Below are positions 1 to 8,415 of a stretch of DNA of 32,110 nt, one piece after another. The stretch's first letter is position 1. Each line of letters begins with the position of its first letter. Origin of the DNA: a virus; IMG/VR virus record IMGVR_UViG_3300025280_000104, positions 1 through 32,110 of that record. One strand, given 5' to 3'. A program made the position numbers and the translations under genes. The notes below the pieces were generated by a model. It saw only the letters and a list, made by a program, of their open reading frames with translations, did not search any database and had not been told where the DNA came from.

Positions 1-2
1 AT

Positions 3-1028
3 ATGGACGGGGCTGGATCTGGCGCGGCGGTAATAGATGCGTTATCTAATCTGCAATTAGCCACTATAACAGCGTCCGGTGATATTACTTCCAGTGGCAC
101 GTTTAATGCTTTAGGCGACACTGCGGCTAGCGACAAAGCTGCCATGGGGTATACTTCTGCCGAGGGCCTTATCCTCACAGGCCAAGGCTCGACCAACGAC
201 GTAACGATCAAGAATGACGCCGATGCCGACGTTATTACCATTGCGACGGGTGCGACGAACGTCGATGTGGTTGGAGACTTAACGGCGGCTACGCTCAATG
301 CGGACGGTGACACTTCCGCCAGTGACAATGCAGCTATCGGTTATACAAGTGCCGAAGGCATTATTATTACGGGGCAGGGCTCGACCAACGATATTACGCT
401 CAAGAATGATGCGGACGGAGAAGTCTGTGGCGTTCCCACGGGGACGGATGACTTGCGTTTTCCCGACGATGCAAAAGCGGAGTGGGGGACGGGTGGTGAC
501 CTACAGATTTATCACGATGCGTCGAATAGCTACATAACCGACAACGGGACTGGCAATCTTAAAATAGGAAGCGGCAATCAGGTTGATATTCTCGGAACTG
601 CCGAGACGCTCGCCACCTTTGTCGATGATGGTGCCGTTAGCCTATATCACAATGATGGTGTGAAAATTGCTACGACAGCTACCGGGATTCAGGTAACCGG
701 GACAGCCCTTGCTACAACCGACACAGATACAAGTAATACAGGTGATGTAACACTTGATTTTCAGACGAATCAGAACTTCGTTTTGACCTTCACAGGTAAT
801 GTAACTCTTGTTAACCCTTCAACGGAACAGGTTGGTCAAAGCGGAATAATTGTTTGTATTCAAGACGGGACTGGGTCCAGAACCCTCAGTCTGGGCACGG
901 ACTATGAGACCGCTGGGGCGGCTGGAATAACTCTCAGCACCGCTGCCGATGCTGTCGATATAATTCCGTACTTTGTCCAAAGCGCCTCGAACATACTTCT
1001 CGGAGCGGTGCAGAAGGCTTTCGCATAA
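3..1028 (+). CDS. Tail fibre / structural protein, probably 5'-truncated
   Basis: The frame is open from the first bases of the window, so the ATG at 3 may be internal and the true start may lie upstream. The visible 341 residues are rich in G, T, D, S and A with alternating beta-strand character. Two near-identical units occupy about residues 38-76 and 102-140 (GYTSAEG, TGQGSTND, KNDAD), 64 residues apart. Residues 161-196 carry the GTGGDLQIYHDASNSYITD motif that recurs in tail fibres of marine phages. The C-terminal third (DVTLDFQTNQNFVLTFTGNVTL) looks like another beta-rich unit. It leads the tail gene cluster and its TAA shares one base with the next ATG. Role in virion adsorption or as a fibre scaffold is inferred from motif and context; the receptor is unknown. 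Confidence 0.8.
   Translation: MDGAGSGAAVIDALSNLQLATITASGDITSSGTFNALGDTAASDKAAMGYTSAEGLILTGQGSTNDVTIKNDADADVITIATGATNVDVVGDLTAATLNADGDTSASDNAAIGYTSAEGIIITGQGSTNDITLKNDADGEVCGVPTGTDDLRFPDDAKAEWGTGGDLQIYHDASNSYITDNGTGNLKIGSGNQVDILGTAETLATFVDDGAVSLYHNDGVKIATTATGIQVTGTALATTDTDTSNTGDVTLDFQTNQNFVLTFTGNVTLVNPSTEQVGQSGIIVCIQDGTGSRTLSLGTDYETAGAAGITLSTAADAVDIIPYFVQSASNILLGAVQKAFA
114..422 (+). repeat. Two tandem coding repeats in the tail fibre gene
   Basis: Two copies of a unit of about 39 codons (114-230 and 306-422), start to start 192 bases, encode nearly the same peptide with conservative changes (for example AAMGYTSAEG versus AAIGYTSAEG). The DNA has diverged at many third codon positions, so the repeat is maintained at protein level. 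Confidence 0.8.
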
Positions 1029-2215
1029 TGGTTTTAAGTAACGCACAATGGTTCACAGCACCCAGTACCCCGGCAACACTTGTATTTAATGAGGTGTTGA
1101 CTAGCACGTCAGCTTCAACGCACACATTTACGGGTGTGGATTTTGGTACGGCGGCTGCTGACAGACGTATCTTAATCGGTATTAGTGTCAACTCAAGTCA
1201 AGACCCAACCTCTTTTTCAGGAACGATTGGCGGGGTGGCTGTTTTCCTTGTGGCGGGGTTGCAGGTAACTGGGGGTCAAGCTGCGGCTTTGATGATGGCT
1301 AATGTTCCGACAGGAACTTCTGGAACGGTTTACATAAGCCACAATACCGGCTCCGTTGCTGTCGGTGTCTGGTCATTATATGATGCGGCACCGGGGGTCT
1401 ATGATTCAGCTACTGATGACTCAGACAATGAGGCTAATACGTCGGGAACTCTCGACGTTCCGGCGAGTGGGATTGCGTTCGGGATCGCTAGTACAGGGTC
1501 TGGTGCTACTAACACTTTCGCATGGACGGGTGCTACGGAAAATTATGACAGTGCCACTGGTCAGAATTATATCAACGGGTCGGGTGCATCGGTTGAAGTT
1601 CCAGCGGGGGATTCGTCTTTAACCTTAACAGCTGCAAGAACCGGTGGTTCCGGCGACACTTGGTTTGCTGGCGCATTTGCATCCTTTGGGCCGATAGGTG
1701 ATTGGGTGGTGGTAGTTCCCGGTGAATGGTCTGGTAAAACAGGTAATTTCACCCTTTCAAGTAACGATGCAGTTGGGAGTGCGGCTGCGGATCAGGCGGT
1801 AAGATACGATATTGCCTTTGATGGTGATTTCACGCTTGAAGGAAATACTGTCGGTGGTACTGGCAACAATCAGTTTGGAGTTTATGCTACATCAGAAGAT
1901 GCTAGTTTTAATGAGGACTGTCCTTCTCTGGATATTGGCGTTACTAACCGTTGGGATATTTCAGCCTCTCCCATGAACTCAATGTCTTTCGATGGTACAA
2001 GAGAGAACACCTGCACAGCACTTGCAGACGGAGACTACTGGCAAATAAAAAGGGTTGGCAGTACCTTCTCATTCGCACTCGACAATACCACCCAGAACGG
2101 CACTTCTCTTGTTGATCAGGGAGATTGGACTACAACTTCATCCACTGAAGTTCGTTTTGATGTTGTTTGTGGTAGAGCCGATGCAGGTTGTAAGAATCTT
2201 AAATATACAAATTAA
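1028..2215 (+). CDS. Structural (tail/adhesin-like) protein, 395 aa
   Basis: The ATG overlaps the TAA of the upstream fibre gene by one base. The protein is rich in G, T, S and A, with almost no lysine over long stretches and many alternating hydrophobic strands, as in beta-sandwich virion decorations. Residues 30-230 (VDFGTAAADRRILIGISV and following) form one beta-rich module, and residues 233-395 (WVVVVPGEWSGKTGNFTLSS and following) look like a second, carbohydrate-binding-like sandwich domain. I do not recognise a named family. Placement between the fibre gene and a small tail-associated gene suggests a fibre or adhesin component on the virion surface. The function call rests on composition and context only. 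Confidence 0.75.
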   Translation: MVLSNAQWFTAPSTPATLVFNEVLTSTSASTHTFTGVDFGTAAADRRILIGISVNSSQDPTSFSGTIGGVAVFLVAGLQVTGGQAAALMMANVPTGTSGTVYISHNTGSVAVGVWSLYDAAPGVYDSATDDSDNEANTSGTLDVPASGIAFGIASTGSGATNTFAWTGATENYDSATGQNYINGSGASVEVPAGDSSLTLTAARTGGSGDTWFAGAFASFGPIGDWVVVVPGEWSGKTGNFTLSSNDAVGSAAADQAVRYDIAFDGDFTLEGNTVGGTGNNQFGVYATSEDASFNEDCPSLDIGVTNRWDISASPMNSMSFDGTRENTCTALADGDYWQIKRVGSTFSFALDNTTQNGTSLVDQGDWTTTSSTEVRFDVVCGRADAGCKNLKYTN

Positions 2216-2226
2216 AGGTGAGATAA

Positions 2227-2769
2227 ATGGCAACGATACTTAGACACGCGGCGACGGGCCAGACGCTTCGCGCAGGTAGGGGGTGGAAGGACGAGAACGG
2301 TATCCAGCATCCGCCAAACTGGAACATCTGGTCCGCCGAGGAGAAGACTGCAGCTGGCATCACCGAGATAGTGCAGGCGAGTCCTCCAGATTCAAGGCTG
2401 TATACGTGGTCGTATAATGCGGATGGCACCATCAACAAGACAGCCAAGGCTCTGGCCGATAGCGGTTCGGGAGACACCTTGGTCCTTGGCGTTAAATCCA
2501 ATTTGAAGCAGGCCGTGAACAGCCAGCAAGGTTCGTTACTCGATCAAACCGACTGGTACATCATTCGCAAGGCCGATAACGCGACGGCAATCCCCTCGAA
2601 TATCCAGACATGGCGCGATGCAATCCGCACTAAAGGCGATGCGATGAAGTCGGCCATTGACGGCGCAGCGGACACGGACGCCGTCGCAGCTTTGTTCGTG
2701 GTGTATGAAGAAGACGGCGAGACGATAAAATCCGGCATCCTTTATGATTGGCCCGAGTTGGGGACGTAA
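2227..2769 (+). CDS. Tail-fibre-associated protein, DUF4376-like (180 aa)
   Basis: An AAAGGTGAG ribosome-binding site lies six bases before the ATG, so the start is well supported. The N-terminal half contains a tryptophan-rich segment (PPNWNIWSAEEKTAAGITEI) followed by YTWSYNADGTINKTAK. The second half (about 95-150) has a WYIIRKADN...TWRDAIRTKGDAMKSAID pattern resembling the helical DUF4376-type region seen at the end of phage tail-fibre assembly proteins. The stop directly abuts the ATG of the 763-aa tail gene. A fibre accessory or assembly role is inferred from resemblance and position; I am only moderately sure of the family. Confidence 0.75.
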   Translation: MATILRHAATGQTLRAGRGWKDENGIQHPPNWNIWSAEEKTAAGITEIVQASPPDSRLYTWSYNADGTINKTAKALADSGSGDTLVLGVKSNLKQAVNSQQGSLLDQTDWYIIRKADNATAIPSNIQTWRDAIRTKGDAMKSAIDGAADTDAVAALFVVYEEDGETIKSGILYDWPELGT

Positions 2770-5061
2770 ATGCCTCTCTCCAAGATCACCTTTCGTCCCG
2801 GTGTCAACCGCGAGACGACCTCCTATGGTGATGAGAATGGCTGGTATAATTCCGACCTGATCCGTTTCCGAAAGGGGCGTCCCGAGAAGATGGGCGGCTG
2901 GGAACGGTTAAGCAGCAACACCATAGAGGGGACCGGAAGGTCCCTTCACGTATGGGCCGCGCTTGACGGCTCCAAGTACATGGGCCTCGGTACGGAAACC
3001 AAGTTCTATATCGAGGAAGGCGGCGGTTATAACGACGTAACGCCGATCCGGGCTACGACCACCCTCGGGGCCAATCCTCTCAAGACCGGGTCCGCTTCCA
3101 GCGGCATATTGACCGTGACGGCACCATCCCACGGTGCGGTGGACAACGACTTCGTCACGTTTTCCGGCGCTACGACCACGGACGGCGTCACCGCTGCACA
3201 GATCAATACGGAATTCCAGCTTACGCTTATCGACTCCAACAGCTATACCGTGACGACGGAAGGCTCGGCATCTTCCGGCGATACGGCGGGCGGCGGCTCT
3301 GCGGTCGTGGCGGAATACCAGATCAATACGGGGTTGAACACGGTCGTGACCGGAACGGGCTTCGGTGCGGGGACCTGGGGCGGTCTTACGTCTACCTATT
3401 CCCAGACGACGCTTAACGATAGCGGCGGGATAAGCGACTCGGACACCTCGTTCACGTTGACGAGCGCATCCGATTTCGAGACGGCCTCGACAACCACCGG
3501 AGCCAACCTCACGGCTTCCAGTTCCTCCATAGCAGCCGCCAATTCCAGTGCTTTCCCCAGCAAGGGAACGATCCTGATTGGTAGCGAGAAAATCCGCTAC
3601 GGCACGAACGCGTCCAACGTCTTTGGCGAACTCACCCGTGGCGAAGACGGGACGACCGCCGCCAGTTCATCAAGCGGCGCGGCCATTACCTTCGTCGGGT
3701 TGATGCTGATCGAAGACGAGCTTATCCAGTATACGGGGAAGTCCACCAATCTGATCAACGCGGGCGTTGTTCGCGGGGTGCGGGGGACGACCGCCGCAGC
3801 CCATGCAGATGGCTTGGCTGTCAAGGAAGCGAACGCCTTCGTCGGATGGGGAGAATCCTCCACCACTGCCGCCGAGACGGGTTCCAACATCCGGTTGTAC
3901 ACGCAGGACAACTGGGGTGAGGACCTCATCTTCAACGTCTACGACGGTGCTCCGTATTACTGGGATAAGACCCTTGGCCTTGGAGCGCGGGCCACCACCT
4001 TTGCCTCGCAGACCGGCGCTTCGGATGCACCGACGATAACGCGAAGGATCATGGTATCCGGCGCGGATCGCCACGTCGTCTGTTTTGGATGCAATCCGAT
4101 CAACGAGACCGACCAGGATCTGCTCATGGTGCGCTGGTCCGATCAGGAAGACCCTGTAGACTGGACCCCGACCGCGACCAACACGGCGGGTTCCCAGCGG
4201 ATTTCGTCCGGTTCCGAGATCATATCGGCCCAGAAAACGCGTCAGGAGATGCTCATCTGGACCGACACCTCCCTTCACGCCATGCGTTTTACCGGGCCTC
4301 CCTTTACGTTCGGCATTTCGATGCTGGCGAACAACGTCTCGATCCTCGGTCCCAACGCCGTCACCACCGTGGGCGACAAGGTATTCTGGATGGACCGTGA
4401 GAACTTCTACGTCTACACGGGCCGTGTACAGGTGATCCCCTGCACCCTTCTGCGCTACGTGTTTGACGACATCAATCTCGACCAGAGCTTCAAGTGCTTT
4501 GCGGCGTCAAACAAGATGTTCGACGAAGTGTTCTGGTTCTATCCCACTTCCGACAGCGACGAGATCGACCGCTACGTCAAGTTCAACTTCACGGAAAACA
4601 CCTGGGATCTGGGATCACTCTCCAGAACGGCATGGGTGGACTACGGCATCCATGACAATCCGCGTGGCTCCGGGGCCGTCAGTAGCGTGAACTACATCTA
4701 CATCCACGAACTCGGGCAGAACAACGACGGCTCGGCCATGACGGCTTTCATCGAGTCGGCGGATTTCGACCTTGGCGATGGCGACCACTTCATGTTCATG
4801 AGCCGCGTGGTTCCCGACATCTCCATAACGGATACGAGCGGGGATTCGTCAGGAACCGTGGACTACATCGTCAAGACGCGGAACTATCCCGGTGACTCCC
4901 TTACCACGAACTCGACCAATTCCGTGACGCCGACGACACAGCAGTCTTTTGTACGGGCGAGATCCCGCCAAGCCGTCATGAGAATCCAGAGCGCCTCGAC
5001 CGACCTGGCGTGGACCCTGGGCGATCTTCGTCTCGATCTTCGCCCTGACGGGAGACGCTGA
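2770..5061 (+). CDS. Large tail protein (tail-tube / head-closure type), 763 aa
   Basis: The start FRPGVNRETTSYGDENGWYN, then DLIRFRKGRPEKMGGWERL, is a pattern I know from conserved tail proteins of marine podoviruses and T7- or P22-like tails. In the middle (about 60-370) are low-complexity, beta-rich repeats (GSASSGxxT, TLTSASDFET, IGSEKIRYG, IEDELIQYTG) that look like inserted immunoglobulin-like or decoration modules. The conserved body resumes around 375-720 (LYTQDNWGEDLIFNVYDGAPYYWD, VFWFYPTSDSDEIDRYVKFN). It likely forms part of the tail tube or stabilises packaged DNA at the portal. It abuts the upstream gene, and its TGA overlaps the next ATG by one base. Whether it is P22 gp10-like or T7 gp12-like cannot be settled by eye. 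Confidence 0.85.
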   Translation: MPLSKITFRPGVNRETTSYGDENGWYNSDLIRFRKGRPEKMGGWERLSSNTIEGTGRSLHVWAALDGSKYMGLGTETKFYIEEGGGYNDVTPIRATTTLGANPLKTGSASSGILTVTAPSHGAVDNDFVTFSGATTTDGVTAAQINTEFQLTLIDSNSYTVTTEGSASSGDTAGGGSAVVAEYQINTGLNTVVTGTGFGAGTWGGLTSTYSQTTLNDSGGISDSDTSFTLTSASDFETASTTTGANLTASSSSIAAANSSAFPSKGTILIGSEKIRYGTNASNVFGELTRGEDGTTAASSSSGAAITFVGLMLIEDELIQYTGKSTNLINAGVVRGVRGTTAAAHADGLAVKEANAFVGWGESSTTAAETGSNIRLYTQDNWGEDLIFNVYDGAPYYWDKTLGLGARATTFASQTGASDAPTITRRIMVSGADRHVVCFGCNPINETDQDLLMVRWSDQEDPVDWTPTATNTAGSQRISSGSEIISAQKTRQEMLIWTDTSLHAMRFTGPPFTFGISMLANNVSILGPNAVTTVGDKVFWMDRENFYVYTGRVQVIPCTLLRYVFDDINLDQSFKCFAASNKMFDEVFWFYPTSDSDEIDRYVKFNFTENTWDLGSLSRTAWVDYGIHDNPRGSGAVSSVNYIYIHELGQNNDGSAMTAFIESADFDLGDGDHFMFMSRVVPDISITDTSGDSSGTVDYIVKTRNYPGDSLTTNSTNSVTPTTQQSFVRARSRQAVMRIQSASTDLAWTLGDLRLDLRPDGRR

Positions 5062-5228
5062 TGGCAAAGCTACTGGACCACAGTATGCCCATGGCGCCTG
5101 ACGATTACGAGGCGGACACTTTCGTTCGCATCCTCCGGGATCTCGAGATGGCGCTGACGAAGATGGACTTCCCGGACATAGTCAGTGGTAAGGACGACAC
5201 CAACGGCGTTAGCTGGTTTATGGAATAA
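5061..5228 (+). CDS. Small conserved tail-region protein, 55 aa
   Basis: This short gene fills exactly the space between two larger genes: its ATG overlaps the preceding TGA by one base and its TAA overlaps the following ATG by one base. The product begins MAKLLDHSMPMAPDDYEADT, is acidic, has a helical middle (FVRILRDLEMALTKMDFP) and ends WFME. Codons favour C/G in the third position as in its neighbours. Small proteins of this kind sit beside the large tail protein in related marine phages. A role as virion or tail-assembly component is inferred from position only. Confidence 0.8.
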   Translation: MAKLLDHSMPMAPDDYEADTFVRILRDLEMALTKMDFPDIVSGKDDTNGVSWFME

Positions 5229-5548
5229 TGGCTTCTGCGTACAAAAACATAGCTGCTCTGGTGGGCGCGACGGGTGACGTGACCATTTACACCTGTCCAA
5301 CGGCCACGGAAGCCATTGTAAAAAACCTCAATTTGTATAATAGTCACTCCGGTACGATAGTAGTGTATCCGAAGATAACCGACAGTTCCGCGTCCGTGAC
5401 GGTTACGCTGGGAAAAGACAGCATCGGAACTCTCGCAGATACGTCTCTCGCTGGCCCTTTCGTACTCGAGGCCAGTGATACGCTCATATTAAATTGTGAC
5501 ACGGCATCGAAGATTTATGCCTTCGCGAGCGTTCTGGAGATATCCTGA
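5228..5548 (+). CDS. Small structural protein, 106 aa
   Basis: It starts and ends with one-base stop/start overlaps (TAATG before, TGATG after). The product is almost entirely beta-strand-forming (YKNIAALVGATGDVTIYTCP, then KNLNLYNSHSGTIVVYPKI, then PFVLEASDTLILNCDTASKIYAFAS), which fits a small jelly-roll or tail-associated protein. Proteins of this length and pattern commonly accompany tail genes in marine phages. No catalytic motif is visible. A virion decoration or tail accessory role is likely but unproven. Confidence 0.75.
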   Translation: MASAYKNIAALVGATGDVTIYTCPTATEAIVKNLNLYNSHSGTIVVYPKITDSSASVTVTLGKDSIGTLADTSLAGPFVLEASDTLILNCDTASKIYAFASVLEIS

Positions 5549-7377
5549 TGTACTCATCCCCCAAATATAGTGGTGAACCGACTGCCCAGGCTCTGGCCAC
5601 CGGGCTGGCGACACTGGGCCGTTACGGCGACGACTACATGGTCCATGCGTCGGAAGGGGAAACCATCATTCCGGGGGAGATATTTGAGGCCAACCCCCGT
5701 CTGAAGCAGGATCTCTTCCGCCAGATGACGATGATGGGGATCGAGGACCCCAATCGTTACGTCGTTGGCAACTCTCTTAATTCCCTGAACCCGATCACCG
5801 GACAACCGGAATTCTTCTTCAAGAAGATATGGCGGGCCGCGAAGAAGGTCCTCAAGAAAGCCGCTCCCGTTCTCGCGCCGATTGTCGGCAATTTAATTGC
5901 ACCGGGTATCGGCGGCATCATTGCATCGGCCCTGACCACCAAACTTATGGGAGGGTCGTGGGGCGATGCGCTGAAGTCGGGTGCGCTTAGTTGGGCTGGC
6001 CAAGGCTTGGTGGGTGGTATTGGTGGACTTGGAGGGGAAGGATTTATGTCCGGAGTGGGCAAGGGCCTGATGTCTCCAGTAGATGCCGTAGGTGGTTTGT
6101 TTAGTGGGGGCGTTCAAAGTCCCCTTTCTCAAGGTATTTTTGGTCCCCGCGGAATAGACCTTCTTCCATCATCGTGGAGTGGAGGATCTGCTGGCGCAGA
6201 GGCACTTAAACAAAGTGGATCCATGAGTCTTTTCCCAATGTATCAAGATGCCGACGCTCTTGGGGCAGCGGGTGTTCGCATGAGTCCTAGTGGTCAATTA
6301 GCCCCGACAGCGCGAAGCGTTGGACAAAGTCTTGCAGTACCTCAAGGTGGACAGACAGCGGAAAATATTTCTTCTGCGTGGGATTTTCAGCCTTCAGAGG
6401 CGATGATTCCGGAAGAATATACACCTATGGCGAGTGGTTTGGGTTTTGAATCAGGTGAATGGACCCCGGCGGCTCGCGTGGCACCAGCAGTAAGTGCGCC
6501 TGAATACGACTATTTTAATCGGCTAGAGGTATCTCCACCCCGTCTTCCAACCGCATCAGAGTTTGCTACTCCAGCATACAATCAGAGCATAGATTCCGCT
6601 CATGTGGAAGCAGATAAACTCATCGCTGCTGGCGATTTGGCAGAAGCGCAGAGAGGGACCTATGTTAATGCTAGGGCGATTGAAGGCAAGAATCCGCTAG
6701 TGGCTACGCAAGTGGCAACAGAGACGGCGACAATAGAGCCAATAACAAAACCATGGACAGCGGAAGCGGTAGCCGCTCGCCAAACGGATACTCCTTCTGC
6801 TAAAGGCACAGCAAAAGAGTTGTCGATGATGGAAAACATAACGGGCAAAGTGCTGGCTGGGGGTGTTCCTGCTGCTCTGGCACTTGTCATGACAGAAGAG
6901 GAAAAAGAGAAGGCTGCGTCTCTTCCAGAAGGCAGTCAGGAACGGGAAGCGTATACCGCTTGGCAGAAATTGGACAGAACCTCTGACGAAGCACGTAGGC
7001 TCTACGGAATATGGATGGGGCCACCAGTGCATTCAGCCAAAAATCTCGCTAAAATTGCAGGCATCACAGAAGAGCAGGCGTGGCAACAACCGCAATTCAT
7101 CTATGGTCCGCGTAATGTTCAATCCGCACCCAACCTCTTAAATATTCTTAAAAAGCCCGGTCTAGCAGGTGAATGGAGTGCCCCGACCGCTCTTGGCGCT
7201 CGCGGCGGCGAGGTCGTTGGTCCCGGTTCAGGGACCTCCGACAGCATTCCCGCCAGACTTTCGGATGGTGAGTTTGTCATGACGGCGGATGCCGTGCGGA
7301 ATGCAGGCAATGGTAATCGTAATCTTGGAGCGGCCCGAATGTATGACATGATGTCACGATTCGAGAGGATGGGATAA
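5548..7377 (+). CDS. Internal virion / ejection-type protein, 609 aa
   Basis: The N-terminal 150 residues contain a basic amphipathic and hydrophobic block, FFFKKIWRAAKKVLKKAAPV (about 89-108) followed by LAPIVGNLIAPGIGGIIASA, a likely membrane-active segment. The C-terminal end (about 545-609) carries GGEVVGPGSGTSDSIPARLS, DGEFVMTADAVRNAG and AARMYDMMSRFERMG, a tail motif that I associate with marine podovirus internal proteins. The centre (about 150-540) is low complexity and uses more A/T-ending codons than either end. The gene sits at the head of a block of large internal proteins, suggesting it is packaged in the capsid and released with DNA to cross the cell envelope. The exact family is not named here. 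Confidence 0.8.
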   Translation: MYSSPKYSGEPTAQALATGLATLGRYGDDYMVHASEGETIIPGEIFEANPRLKQDLFRQMTMMGIEDPNRYVVGNSLNSLNPITGQPEFFFKKIWRAAKKVLKKAAPVLAPIVGNLIAPGIGGIIASALTTKLMGGSWGDALKSGALSWAGQGLVGGIGGLGGEGFMSGVGKGLMSPVDAVGGLFSGGVQSPLSQGIFGPRGIDLLPSSWSGGSAGAEALKQSGSMSLFPMYQDADALGAAGVRMSPSGQLAPTARSVGQSLAVPQGGQTAENISSAWDFQPSEAMIPEEYTPMASGLGFESGEWTPAARVAPAVSAPEYDYFNRLEVSPPRLPTASEFATPAYNQSIDSAHVEADKLIAAGDLAEAQRGTYVNARAIEGKNPLVATQVATETATIEPITKPWTAEAVAARQTDTPSAKGTAKELSMMENITGKVLAGGVPAALALVMTEEEKEKAASLPEGSQEREAYTAWQKLDRTSDEARRLYGIWMGPPVHSAKNLAKIAGITEEQAWQQPQFIYGPRNVQSAPNLLNILKKPGLAGEWSAPTALGARGGEVVGPGSGTSDSIPARLSDGEFVMTADAVRNAGNGNRNLGAARMYDMMSRFERMG

Positions 7378-8414
7378 TGGCTGACGTAACAACAACAGAA
7401 TCAATCGTTCGCCAAGCCCCGTATCTCGAGGACTTCCAGAAGCGCATTCTCGAGGCCGGATTCGCTCGCGGGGAAACCCCCGTCGATATTCCGGCCATTC
7501 AGGTCGCCGGTCTGGACCCACTTTCGCAGCAAGCGGCCACGGTCGGTGCGGGCATCGGCCAGTACCAGCCTTATCTGACGACGGGCGCCGAGACGTTAGG
7601 AACGGGATTGGCGGCTCTCCAGCAAGGCGCCGCGGGCGCCCCGGCCCTTTTCGCGCAGGCGGCGCAGCAAGCAGCGGGCGCCGCGGGCCAGTACGATCCC
7701 ACATCGGCTGCGGCGTTCATGGACCCCTATCAACAGGCCGTCACGCAAGAGGCTCTGGCCGAGTACCAGCGGCAGGCTGACATACAGCAGAACCAGCTGG
7801 CCGCACAGGCGGTGCAAGGTGGCGCTTTCGGTGGTGGCCGATACGGCATAGCACAGGGAGAACTCGGACGAGGGCTCGCGGACATCCAGAGCCGCCGCAT
7901 CTTCGAGGACCTGTCCCGTAATTTCAATCAGGCCCAGAACGCGGCACAGACGGCCTTCGAGGCCCAGCAGAAACGACAGCAGGGCGTGGCCCAGCTACTC
8001 GGTCAGGTTGGCGTGGGGCAGACGCAGGCGGCAACCCAGCTGGGCGCCGGGATCGGCACGTTCGGCACGCAACAGGCCAATCTTGCCGGCATGGGTCAGG
8101 GGCTGGTGGGCCAGGAAGCGCAACTCCTTTCGCAACTCGGCGCGACCCAGCAGACACAGGCCCAGAGGGAACTCGACGCAGCGCGACAGACACAGTTGCA
8201 ACAGGCTTACGAACCCTTCCAGAGAATCAGTTACATGAGCGATATCTTCAAACCTTCCATTGGATCGGCGGGCACGACTCTCGGCACACAGGTAGCCCCC
8301 TCACCAAGTCCGATATCCCAGGCAATTGGCGCCGGTATCGCCGGACTGGGTATCAACAAGTCACTGGGGAATCCGTTTGGTAAGATGGTGCAAGGATGGG
8401 ATTGGTTTAATTAG
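7377..8414 (+). CDS. Internal virion protein, Ala/Gln-rich helical, 345 aa
   Basis: The ATG overlaps the previous TAA by one base. The start (TTESIVRQAPYLEDFQKRIL) and the segment AFMDPYQQAVTQEALAEYQR...QAVQGGAFGGGRYGIAQGEL are typical of long helical internal proteins of marine phages. Alanine, glutamine and glycine dominate from residue 50 to 285, with heptad-like spacing suggesting a coiled-coil or rod-like bundle. The C-terminus (QAIGAGIAGLGINKSLGNPF) is glycine-rich and hydrophobic. No enzymatic motif is visible. It probably works with the flanking large proteins in DNA ejection, by analogy with the internal core proteins of T7-like phages. Confidence 0.8.
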   Translation: MADVTTTESIVRQAPYLEDFQKRILEAGFARGETPVDIPAIQVAGLDPLSQQAATVGAGIGQYQPYLTTGAETLGTGLAALQQGAAGAPALFAQAAQQAAGAAGQYDPTSAAAFMDPYQQAVTQEALAEYQRQADIQQNQLAAQAVQGGAFGGGRYGIAQGELGRGLADIQSRRIFEDLSRNFNQAQNAAQTAFEAQQKRQQGVAQLLGQVGVGQTQAATQLGAGIGTFGTQQANLAGMGQGLVGQEAQLLSQLGATQQTQAQRELDAARQTQLQQAYEPFQRISYMSDIFKPSIGSAGTTLGTQVAPSPSPISQAIGAGIAGLGINKSLGNPFGKMVQGWDWFN

Positions 8415-8415
8415 A

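Noticed and set aside
3670-4278. 202-aa open frame on the - strand
   Set aside because: Shadow of the 763-aa tail gene; glycine/arginine-rich translation without domain.
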